The translations under genes and the position numbers were made by a program. Below, piece by piece: positions 54,251-64,000 of a stretch of 64,000 bases of DNA. This DNA is from Atrina japonica. Its lineage: Eukaryota > Mollusca > Bivalvia > Pterioida > Pinnidae. Under the pieces are notes generated by a model. That model was not told the origin of the DNA and made no database searches. It saw only the letters and a list, made by a program, of their open reading frames with translations. The first letter of the stretch is position 1. Every line of letters starts with the position of its first letter. The stretch is from positions 744,501-808,500 of the forward strand of contig BROG01000042.1 in assembly GCA_030159075.1 (NCBI GenBank), given 5' to 3'.

Positions 54251-55234
54251 CATCGTATGTTTGACTGGAAAATTATTTATGATATAGCATATTCAAGATA
54301 TTGACCAAAATTGTAAAATTATATTATTTTCGTATACATATTGGGCAGTATTACTATTAGCAGCAATTATGTATGGGGTAGTGTTAAGATGATGTTTGAT
54401 TTTGTTTTCTATTCGGTTTGTATGTAACATACTAATTTGTTTGGTAATTATTCATATTCGTACTGAGGTAAATCTACTAGTCAAAATATCAAGTACGATA
54501 CCTAATTACATGAACATCTATCATATTCTTAATTATGTCAATTTATTGGTTCTAACTTTAATGATAAGTATCTATATGTAAGGTTACTGTGACCAATACG
54601 AAAATGGGGTATCAGGTAAAAACTTAGAATTTAACTTTGTCTCTGTATAAAGTTAAGTAGTGCCCCCCTCCGAAAAAAAGAAAAAAATAAATACGAAAAG
54701 ACGGCACTGACACAATAGGGGAATATATCAATATTTAAAAACCACAGGAATCATCCTGAAAATTCTTAATCTATATGCAAAAAAATATTAGATTTCAAAC
54801 TTTTTTTAACTAAGAATATATTTATCTTTGGTGTATTGAATAAATTGTCTTCTTCGTGAAGTAAAATGATCACTTTCTTTCAGTGATAAACGTTGGTTAG
54901 AGATGTCAATTTTCACTACACTAAAGCTAGTGTTCTTCATCTCCGCTGGTTGGATTGCTAAGGCTTATCACCTCTTTTCGAACACATAATTTTTTAAACA
55001 AAAGAAAATTATTTTTGCAGAACAAAACATAGCACACTCTTTTTAATAAATTCTACAATTTCTATGAATAGGCTACTCAACGGATGTTGTAAAGTTGCCA
55101 ATCCTTATTCATAAACATTATTTCTTGACATTTTATATAAAAAGGGTTTAATACTGATCTATAAAACATGTACAGAGTTTTCAAAATATACTATAAATAA
55201 GAGTAAGTTTGATATTATATTCATATTCGATGGA

Positions 55235-55320
55235 TATGAGTCAGCTAAAACATGGGTACGAGTCAGCCAATTAATTTAATTGGGTGCGAGTCAGCCAAAA
55301 TGGGTATGAGTCAACCGATC
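55235..55320. repeat. GGCTGACTCGTACCCA repeat, inverted right copy
   Basis: Four units reading GGGTACGAGTCAGCCAA on the + strand, flanked by two copies of CGATCTATAAAACATGTACA-type sequence (55155 and 55315). Confidence 0.8.
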
Positions 55321-56814
55321 TATAAAACATGTACACAGTTTTTAAAATATGCTATGATTAAGTGTAAGGATGATATTACAATTAAATATTACCATCAAAT
55401 ATGCTATAAGTAAATGTAAGTTTGATATTACAATCAAATATTCGATGGGTAATTGTGTGCATGCTCAACTATAGGTCTTTCCCCATCTCTATTTTTTCAT
55501 CATGTTTGTGTGTTAAGCATTGTTTAGACAGTCTATGTGCTTTACAAAGGGCTCAATCATAGGTAGGGAGATTTTTTTATTGTGATTGACAGTGGGCGGA
55601 GTTCATCATGTGTGCCTCTGTTGGCATCGAGTGATAATATATGTTGTGGGAATTTGGGGGCATTGGCTTAATGTTATTAATTTTAACATAAAAATACTTA
55701 CTTTCAACTGATTTCAAAAGGATTTACTTTTTCTAGACCTTAAATACACAAAATCTTAACTTTATTAGAAGCTGGGATGATGCTTTGTTTACGGAAATGA
55801 TGTAATTTGTAGAGTGCACACAATTACAACAGCCAGCTGTACATGTGTGCGTGTAATGAACACAGCATCAAATTCTTAAAATGTGCAGATAGATTTTTTT
55901 TTTAGGTATAGGGTGTTATATTGTAAAATATTGGGAGATAAAAAACACATTTCTACTGTAGTACACATCCGAACATTAACCCGAAGACGAAGGCCAGATT
56001 TACACTGAAGTAATGTTTCCCCAAAACTCCTGTCAGAGTTTATTAAAATTTTACAATATTTTACATTATTTTAAAATAATCACAATTCAAATAAGTGTTG
56101 TGCATATATGTTAATTCCAACAAATACTTTGTGAAATGAGAGTATAATAGAGAGAAACTTTAACAAAATGTGTATTCAATATGAGCGAGTCGACAGACAG
56201 AGTCGCATGTATCTCAAAATACCAACCAATGATTCAACAGTGTAGTAATCATTGCGTGTCTGTCACTAGGTATGGTTCCGGCCACACCTTGGTTGACTTG
56301 TTGCACTCTTTTTCCATTGTGAAGGATACCGAATATCATTGGTGTGTTCAGAATACATTATTGACCAATGAAAAGAGAAAAAAAAAAACGAATTAATAAT
56401 GAAGTTATACTTTTTACATAAGAATTTCTGCTACCAGAAAGTTTTCAAAGAAAGAATTTGATTCTATACACTCTTGAAATATACACTAGCTCCTTGACTG
56501 AATCCTAGATATAAGAACTTTTGAAATTGTTTATTCCCAGCATAAAATATTCTATACTAGTGGAAAAAAGAAACTGTGTATGCTTAAAAGTTAAATAACA
56601 ACATAAAAAGTATTCTTTGATCGCTCTTTTTCCTTAAAGGCATATTTTAATTTACTCAATGTGTATTTGAGTACTCAATTTGTTAAATATTGCCTTGATG
56701 GCCACAGCACGCTTTTCTGTTTCGAGCCAAAGCGACACATGGTTAGTAATCGATTAGAATTTCTTGCATTCATTGACAGTATTCAATTTATTGAAACAGA
56801 AAAACATTGGTTTT
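55321..56814. other. No gene seen
   Basis: AT-rich sequence inside the TIR element. A 71-codon open frame at 56181-56396 has no recognisable motif. Confidence 0.4.
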
Positions 56815-57875
56815 GAGCTCACCTAGCTATAGCCAGTGTGAGCTTTTGCCATCACTTTGTGTCTGTCGTCCGTCCGTCTGTCCGTCTGTCCGGCGTAACT
56901 TTTCATTCAAAGATCTTCTCCTCTGAAAATACTGAGCCAATTGGAACCAAACTTGGTCACAATAGTCTTTTCGTGTAAAAAAGGTGTTTTTCGGGATTGC
57001 ACCTCATCCAAGATGGCCGCCAGCAAGGAACATAATTCAACATTGGACCCTATGGGAAAACACAATTACAGATCTTTTTCTGTGGAACTACTATCCCAAT
57101 TGAAACCAAACTTGGTCATAATGGTCCTTAGATGGACCCATTTAAAAAATGTGACCGACAGGTCCAGGTGCTATCCAAGATGGCCACCATCAGGAAACAT
57201 AGATTAACATTGTGACACTTTCAAAGATCTTCTCTAAAACTACCGAGCCAGTTGGAACCAAACTTGGTCACAATAGTCTTTGGGTGGTCCCCTGTAAAAA
57301 AACGTGTTTTTCAGGTTGGCACCTCATCCAAGATGGCTGCCAGCAGGGAACATAATATAACATTGGACCCTATGGGAAAACACATTTACAGATCTTTTTC
57401 TCTGGAACTGCTATCCCAATTGAAACCAAACTTGGTCAGAATGGTGCTTGGATGGACCCAATTAAAAATCTTTCCGACAGGTGCAGGTGCTATCCAAGAT
57501 GGCCACCAGCAGGAAACATAGATTAACATTGGACCATATGGGAACACTTTCAAAGATCTTCTCCTCTGAAACTACTGAGCCAATTGGAACCAAACTTGGT
57601 CACAATAGTCTTTGGGTGGTCCCGTATATAAAATGTGTTTTTCAGGTTCACACCTCATCCAAAGTGGCTGCCAACAGGGAATATAATTTAACATTGGACC
57701 CTCTGGGAAAACACATTTTCCTTTTTTTTTCTCTGGAACTACTATCCCAGTAAGAATCAAACTTTGTTACAATGGTTGTTTGGATGGACCTGTTTAAAAC
57801 ATGTTTCTGGCAGGTCCAGGTCTTACTCTAGATGACAGCCAGGTGAGCGATACAGGCTCTTGTGAGCCTCTTGTT
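56815..57875. repeat. Mollusc-type interspersed repeat with ~315-bp internal units
   Basis: Starts GAGCTCACCTAGCTATAGCC AGTGTGAGC with a CCGTCCGTCTGTCC run and ends GGTGAGCGATACAGGCTCTT GTGAGCCTCTTGTT. Inside are three units of about 315 bp carrying CCAATTGGAACCAAACTTGG TCACAATAG, AAGATGGCCGCCAGCA and TGGACCCTATGGGAAAACAC. Open frames through it reflect the repeat, not a gene. A related start (TTTAGCTCACCTGAGC) follows at 57880. Confidence 0.7.
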
Positions 57876-58155
57876 ATTTTAGCTCACCTGAGCTGACTCG
57901 CTTTCCTGTCCACTTTTAATTTCCATCATGACAGTAGTCATCCTATGGCCATTCGGTGAGGTCACAGTGTATCTCACAAGTTTGCCAGAAGTGGAATGAA
58001 TTCTTAATTAGTTTTCCGAAAATAGGTAAAATCTCTCACTTTGGCAGTCAATATCTCGAGAACGTGCCTTCCGATTTTAATTGGGTTTTCGATGTTGTTC
58101 TTAGAATGATGAGTTCTATAAATACAGAAGTTTTCATTTTTCACTCAGGGTGCTC

Positions 58156-58500
58156 TTAAATTTTTCTACATACATTGTTTCATTTCACTTTTATTACTCC
58201 TGATGTTAGTATAGCAACTGTCATCTGAACAAGCTGTTTGTGAATGAGAGTGAATTCAGTGTCAGGTAATTATGGCATATGTAGGCTAAGCAATACAATA
58301 CAAATGTTTTATATACCAGTCAAGGTGCCCCGTTTAGGCAGAACAATTACAATTTGTAATTATGCATAACATAATAGATTAACATAACAAAAATGAAATA
58401 AAAGGTAAATATTTTTTGGCACTTGCTTGCAAGATATAATTTTGGCATTGGTACTAGATATTCTTGAGAAGCTTTCATGAAGCAGCAACCAAACTGACTC
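58156..58500. other. No gene seen
   Basis: Flank of the TIR element leading into the LINE remnant. Confidence 0.4.
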
Positions 58501-59430
58501 CAGTCCTAACCTGTATCTACCAAGCTTCTATAAACCAAGGTACCATACCTTGCAAAAATTGCACCAGTCTGCAAGAGTGAGGACAGTAGCCAGCCGTCAA
58601 ATACTGCTCTGTATCCTAAACATTCATATATGCTATAAGATGATTGAGCATGTCCTTCACAGCTCTGAACCTAGAAACCTACAACCCAACTCATGTTTAC
58701 AAGTTACTGTAACATACCTTGCTTCTAATCTAAACCCAGGTGACCAAACAAATTCCATGGTTCTTGACCTTTCTAAGACTTTCGATAAAGTCCCACATAG
58801 GCATCTCCTTCTTGAGCTGCAACATTATGGTGTGAGAGGTAACATCTTGGACTGGATCGAGCACTTCCTCTTAGAGTGTGCACAGGGCGTAGTGCTGGAT
58901 GGAGCCACCTCTAGCAGATGTGCTGCAACATCAGGAATGCCCCAGGCCCAGGGAATAGTCCTCGTTCCCTTAGTCTTCCTGGTGTAAATGACATGCCGTC
59001 CTGTGTCCAATCCTCAGTCTGTTTATTCACCAATTATTACCTTGACAACAAGAGGAACAGGTCTGTTGAGGACTGTGTAAAACTTCGGGAGAATCTGAAA
59101 CAACCCCAAGAGTTGGAAGGCAAATGGCTTATGCAGTTCCATCCTTAAAAGTGTGAGGTCATTACCATCACAAACAGCAGGAATACCATACACTGATATA
59201 GTATACTTACTCCACCATGGCCACCGTTTAAAACGTGTTGACAATACAGAGTATCTTGGGATGATGTTCAGTAAGTCCATAACTTCTAAAAACCATGTTG
59301 ACTACAACACAAAGAAGGCTGAACAGACCCTGACCTTTCTCAGGCGTAACATCAACATGTGCAGCCAACATACTAAGGAGTAGGATTATAAAACCTTTGT
59401 CTGCCTTAGCCTGGAGGCTGGAATATACAT
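58500..59430 (+). pseudogene. LINE (non-LTR retrotransposon) reverse transcriptase remnant, 5' truncated, frameshifted
   Basis: Frame pieces in order: LDLSKTFDKVPHRHLLLELQ HYGVRGNILDWI (58763-58858), VVLDGATSSRCAATSGMPQ then LVPLVFLV ending at a stop (58985), then after a frame change NDMPSCVQSSVCLFTNYYLD and VEDCVKLRENLKQ to 59148, then HRLKRVDNTEYLGMMFSKS and KKAEQTLTFLRRNINMCS to 59383. This is the reverse transcriptase core (fingers-palm A motif, SGxPQ motif B, catalytic motif C, YLG) of a Jockey/CR1-like LINE. The catalytic Asp pair of motif C is lost (FTNYY). Stops and frame changes make it dead. Confidence 0.85.
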
Positions 59431-62085
59431 TCTCAGTCCAATTTCCATTTGTATGTATGGTATGTTTCCAATTTTCACATGTCCATCAAGGTTTTCAACA
59501 TCCCAAAAAGAGAAAAGTATTTTGTTTGGTGTTTGCTGCATACATATTAAAATCAGTGTGGCTTTAATCCTTTTTTTCAGCATTATATTTTTACCTTTTA
59601 TTTTTTTTGGCAGTACAAATTCTGAAATGCATACCAGTGGCAGCCTTAGAAAATAACATTAAACCTACGTTACTACCATGCTTCATTTATTAAATTAATG
59701 CAAATTTGTTTGTGATCATCATCACTTTGAATCAACTATATGGACACAGCCTTGGATAAGATACATGTAAGCGAAATGAAAATGCAAAGAAATTAGTGGT
59801 TGCCCAGTCACCCATGAGTTATTTTCATTATTGCTGAATGGATTTCATTTCTGAATGGGTGACATAAGATGTGGGGCGCTTGAATACCTCCTGCATGTTA
59901 CAGGATGATTAAAGAGTAAAACAAGTTCTGCCGTGTGTTTAAAAAAAAAAGCCATGCAATTTCAAAGAACCTAAAAAGTTCATTCACGTGAGAAGTTTTA
60001 GTGTCATATCTTTGACTGTTTAAAGCCCCACTAGCGAAGATAACGAAGATTAAACTTTGTTTAAGTAATAATTTATGCTTGATATAGCATAGAGATACAA
60101 ATTCTTTCCATATGTTGATTTGTTGATAGGTAATACTAATGTGAAAATAATAAACAAGTCAGTTGGGACACACCAAGATACAAGAGGAAGTTGTGTGCAT
60201 TATAAATATTTAGTTTCCTCACATCAAAAAGTCCATAGATATGTGTAATGTTTTGTTTTCTTTCTAGTAGAATAAAATTTGCTTAAAATGTATCCAGTCT
60301 TTCTGAATTTATTTATTTTAATTATCTTTTTTGAAAGAACCAGGGAATGAAGCACTAATATAGGCATTTACCTGTACTGTTTATATGTGGTGTTGCTGGT
60401 TAACTTGTACACAAGACAAATCAGCACTTCAGAAATCATGGAAATAGGTATGGCAAACCGATGCTAAGACCATAGATCATCTCTTTGATACTTCACCTGT
60501 AGATTGACCTTGATGAGAACTATCCATCATAACCTTTGTTTTTAAATTTTTGTGTCAAAGATGAATCAAAGTAGGCAAGTGATGGGGTGAGGATTAACAT
60601 TTTGGTTGAAGCAAATTCTCGGCAATGGATAGAGGTACAAACCTCAATCTTGTTTCAACTAAGTGTAACTAGGGGTGGATTCAGGTTTGGGCAAACTAGC
60701 TATGGCATACTCCTTTGGACCAAATGTTGATGTTGCACAGGTGAACAATATAGGCCCACTTGGGCCTTTTTATTGATAGTGTAACTGTTGTCCGCACTGT
60801 CTGGGTAGGTGCATATATACACTTATTCTCTGTACACCCATTACAACTTTTGATCTGAAATTTTGTTATATCACCGTGATTGAAATAAAACATTCAGTTT
60901 ATTTCTTTTGGTGATTTCTTAATTTTAGTTTACATTTTGTTTATGTAACTCCATAGTAAATAAAACATCAATTAAAATTGAAAAATTTATTAGTATGAAC
61001 ATGAATGCATTTCACTCACTGGTACATAATTGAGCCCTTTGGCATTGAGCTACATACATTATGTAACAAGATCTAAGAGTAGTTACATTGTACTTTGATA
61101 GAATTGATAAAAGAAACATTAATAACATCCTCCAGACCCCATAGCACTTAGTCATAGAAAAAAACCCACAAAAAGCATCATTAAAGCTGAACTACGAAGA
61201 TAAAAAGCTTTTGAACTTTTAATAAAAAAATGTGTGTTGAAAAAAACGTTTTGGAACATTCCCACTTCATATCCCCATACAGCTGACATATTCGTAATTG
61301 TTTCTGTGGAAAATCAAGTCCCACAGCAGATATAAAAGGCGAAATAGTTACATCAATCTTCATTTTATATCTGTACTCGCAACGTGAAATGTTCAAAGTC
61401 CGAGAGGCTGAACAGTACTCATCGAATCTTACCTGTATTTTTGTGTATACTGTGTCTATTGACGTTTCAATAGAAATATACATCTGTGCATCCAGTGAAG
61501 TTTTCAGGCGTACAAACAGCAACAAACAGAGAAATGGTTAGTTCATCCATAGTAAATCCAAAAGTTATTCCATTTTCCAAAGATCAAGCCCCTTCCAAAA
61601 CATAAACAAAGCGATCTGCTTCCTACTGTCATTAGGCCATTGAGCCATGTTAGTTCTTTCCGAAGACTTTGTTGTTTACCAGAAGAACAAACATGGTTCA
61701 GATTTCTTTGACAGTCTGAAAACTTCATTTTTTACTGAACATTGCCAGTTGCCCTTGACCTTTATGTAAAAGTTGTTAGTTCTCCCAAATATCATTCTAG
61801 TATATAGTTATTATACAATATTTCCATTGCAAGGGGATTAGTATCACTTGTGATGCCTTGTTTTAACTTCAATTCATTTTAGATTCAAATGAGTTAAATT
61901 ATATTAAGCAGATGACCATTAAATTAAACCAGCCTGGAAGAATTTCAAACTTGCTGAAAAAAAATTAATTTAGTATTATGATTATAAAAATGTGTTTAAC
62001 TTTAAGTTAAATTTATAGATGACCGACTTTATAAATCCTCCAGAATACAAATGTACTCAGAGAGATACAACTGTAGATTATTTCA
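59431..62085. other. No gene seen; decayed repeats
   Basis: AT-rich. AAAGCCCCACTAGCGAAGAT near 60023 and AAAGCTGAACTACGAAGATA near 61182 look like starts of one diverged interspersed repeat in the same orientation. Open frames on the - strand at 61181-61728 have no recognisable motifs and fall in the second of these. Confidence 0.4.
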
Positions 62086-62204
62086 TTATATATATATATA
62101 TATACAATATATATCAGTGTTCCTCAAATGCAGATATCAACATTATCATGTTTAAACATTATCATCATTGGAAAATTTAAACAAATATTTAAAACAAATA
62201 GGCA

Positions 62205-62432
62205 AATATCCATGTTGCAAGTCCTACATTTTAGACAGATATCCATGTTGCAAGTCCTACATTTTAGACAGATATCCATGTTGCAAGTCTTATATTTTCG
62301 GCAGATATCCATGTTGCAAGTCCTACATTTTAGATGGATATCCATGTTGCAAGTCCTACATTTTAGACAGATATCCATGTTGCAAGTCCTACATTTTGGC
62401 AGATATCCATGTTGTAAGTCCTACATTTTAGG
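62205..62432. repeat. ~33-bp minisatellite, left part (split by a SINE)
   Basis: About seven copies of GACAGATATCCATGTTGCAA GTCCTACATTTTA. The array resumes at 62683 after the SINE. Confidence 0.92.
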
Positions 62433-62682
62433 TGGGGCCTCCGTGGCTGAGTGGTTAGAGCATTGCGCTTTAAATCACAAGGCCTCTCACCTCTGGTTCG
62501 AATCCCGCTAGGGTTATTTCGAATTAAGTCGGAAAGTTTGCCAGTTTTCTTACGGAAGGTCGGTGGTCTTTACCCGGGTAACCAGGGTTTCTCCTCCACC
62601 AATAAAAACTGGACGCCATCATATGACTGAAACTTTGTTGAGTATGGCGTAAAACAAAAAATCAAAATCAAATCAAAATCAA
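62433..62682 (+). mobile_element. tRNA-headed SINE inserted in a minisatellite
   Basis: The head TCCGTGGCTGAGTGGTTAGA GCATTGCGC ... TCTGGTTCGAATCCCGC is Leu/Ser-tRNA-like with good A and B boxes. The body includes ACCCGGGTAACCAGGGTTTC. The tail is ATGGCGTAAAACAAAAAATC with ATCAAAATCAA repeats. CCTACATTTTAGG flanks both ends (62420-62432 and 62683-62695), though it is also part of the array unit. Confidence 0.9.
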
Positions 62683-62970
62683 CCTACATTTTAGGCAGAT
62701 ATCCGTATTGCAAGTCCTACATTTTAGGCAGATATCCATGTTGCAAGTCCTACATTTTATATGCAGATATCCATGTTGTAAGCCCTACATTTTAGGCAGA
62801 TATCCATGTGGCAAATCCTACATTTTAGGCAGATATCCGTATTGCATGTCCTACATTTTAGGCAGATATCCATCTTGCAAGTCCTACATTTTAGGCAGAT
62901 ATCCATATTGCAAGTCCTACATTTTAGATGGATATCCATGTTGCATGTCCTGCATTTCATATGCAGATAT
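62683..62970. repeat. ~33-bp minisatellite, right part
   Basis: About nine further copies of the GCAGATATCCATGTTGCAAG TCCTACATTTTAG unit, slightly more diverged (GTATTGCA, GTGGCAAA). Confidence 0.92.
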
Positions 62971-63137
62971 AACATGATTAATGAAAAAGGTTGATTTCAC
63001 AAATCAATAAAAACTTTTCATTGAAGTACATGATTTCATTTACTCATAGATTCTTCTTGCTTGTCAAAAACATATATAAACAACTCTGCAATTGGCTTAT
63101 TTCCAAACTGTTTATGTATATGCAGGAGACTGGGAAA

Positions 63138-63212
63138 AATGTGTGGCCAAACTAGGAATCTAACCCAGGAACACTAGCAGGATGCGCTTACCAACTGAGC
63201 TATCTGGGCTGA
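63138..63212 (-). other. tRNA-like sequence
   Basis: The reverse complement contains GATAGCTCAGTTGGTAAGCG CATCCTG, a clean D-arm/A box, and CTGGGTTAGATTCCTAG, a T-arm-like B box. The acceptor strands pair poorly, so I take it as a SINE head or pseudo-tRNA. A second copy follows at 63335. Confidence 0.5.
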
Positions 63213-63334
63213 TACCATCTGCACCTCTACACTCTTCCCCCTTAACAAGATTTCTAACCTCAGAAATCAATGAGACTCTTTAACACCACAACAGGGAGTT
63301 ATTTAAGTTGGGTGCCAAATGTAGTAGGTGATGA

Positions 63335-63424
63335 AAAATATGTGGCCAGACTAGGAGTGGAACCCAGGACCTTCCTAACACTAGCTGCAGGCTCTTAACT
63401 CAACTGAGCTATTTGTGCTGATAC
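63335..63424 (-). other. Second tRNA-like sequence, tandem to the one at 63138
   Basis: The reverse complement contains AAATAGCTCAGTTGAGTTAA GAGCCTG and GGTCCTGGGTTCCACTCCTA G. Flanks match the first copy (GTGGCCANACTAGGA; CTGATACCNTCTGCACC), so a unit of about 200 bp is duplicated. Confidence 0.5.
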
Positions 63425-63529
63425 CGTCTGCACCAATACATTTGTATAAGAAAGTTTATATAACAAGTTTCAAACAAAATAAACTGTTAGTGTTGCACGT
63501 TTTTGTTGGTTTTGATGTTCAGTATGTCA

Positions 63530-64000
63530 CCATTAACTGTTTGTCTACGATGTGTTTGTACACTTTGTCCTATTTAAAGTCTAGGTATACAGGGGTTAAT
63601 AGAACCTGTATTGTCTACGATGTGTTTGTACACTTTGTCCAAGTCTAGGTATACAGGGGTTAATAGAACCTGTATTGTCTACGATGTGTTTGTACACTTT
63701 GTCCACTTTAAAGTTTAGGTATACAGGGAATAATACAAACTTTATTGTCTATGATGTGTTTGTACACTTTGTCCACTTTAAAGTCTAGGTATACAGGGGT
63801 TAATTGAACCTTTATTGTCTATGATGTGTTTGTACACTTTGTCCACTTTAAAGTCTTGGTATACAGGGGTTAATAGAACCACTATTGTCTATGATGTGTT
63901 TGGACACTTTGTCCACTTTAAAGTCTAGGTATACAGGGGTTAATCGAACCTGTATTGTCTATGATGTGTTTGTACACTTTGTCCACTTTAAAGTCTAGGT
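63530..64000. repeat. ~75-bp minisatellite running off the window
   Basis: Six to seven copies of TATTGTCTATGATGTGTTTG TACACTTTGTCCACTTTAAA GTCTAGGTATACAGGGGTTA ATAGAACC. One copy (63600s) lacks the CACTTTAA segment. The array continues past 64000. Confidence 0.93.

Larger units (their letters stand above)
53829..58155. mobile_element. 4.3-kb transposon-like element with TIRs and TTAAA target duplication
   Basis: The left end GAGCACCCTGAGTGAAAAAT is matched in inverted form by the right end ATTTTTCACTCAGGGTGCTC. Similarity continues inward for about 100 bp with decay (ATAGAACTC; GAGATAT). TTAAA stands outside both ends (53824-53828 and 58156-58160). No transposase is recognised inside. It contains inverted GACTCGTACCCA arrays and the repeat at 56815. 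Confidence 0.75.

Noticed and set aside
56941..57753. Series of ~89-codon frames (KPNLV ... SKMAAS)
   Set aside because: They recur once per 315-bp unit of an interspersed repeat, with no gene structure. The similarity between frames comes from the DNA repeat.
61181..61728. Two - strand frames that could form a small gene
   Set aside because: They lie in a diverged interspersed repeat whose start resembles 60023. No domain or conserved junctions were found.
62433..62510. Functional tRNA-Leu/Ser gene
   Set aside because: A and B boxes are good, but the sequence continues into a SINE body and tail with flanking duplications, and the 3' acceptor strand does not pair.

Overview
This is a window of animal nuclear DNA, very probably from a mollusc and most likely a bivalve. 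It is AT-rich, its genes are split by many introns, and it is full of minisatellites, short transposons and tRNA-headed SINEs. The mollusc guess rests on the repeat style (tRNA-headed SINEs ending in an ACGTTAAAC-type tail; a repeat opening with GAGCTCACCT) and on the metazoan VPS54 protein. No species can be named from the sequence alone.

Two genes are supported, both on the + strand. Positions 1-2553 hold the last three coding exons of a gene whose protein ends in a SWIRM-like domain (Ada2/TADA2-type at best), followed by a long 3' UTR with a good poly(A) signal at 5770. After a 2.6 kb minisatellite (6430-9062) comes VPS54, the GARP tethering-complex subunit. It runs from the start codon at 9414 to the stop at 38050 in 25 recognisable coding exons and covers nearly the whole protein. 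Special points: a C2H2 zinc finger in the first exon that the vertebrate protein lacks, a GC-AG intron after exon 6, and one conserved exon of about 29 codons that I cannot find between 31150 and 34319.

From 38051 to 64000 I see no host gene. This part holds old transposons with terminal inverted repeats (38654-41245, 53829-58155), a Penelope-like retroelement remnant with a GIY-YIG domain and a nearly complete hammerhead ribozyme (46450-47070), a broken LINE reverse transcriptase (about 58500-59430), SINEs, tRNA-like fragments and many minisatellites.

The most striking feature is the tandem repeats. More than 25 arrays with different units make up about a fifth of the window by my rough count. 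At three exon-intron junctions (85, 18871, 22783) the repeat unit contains the real 5' splice site, so each true donor is followed by a row of copies, some of them better matches to consensus than the true one.
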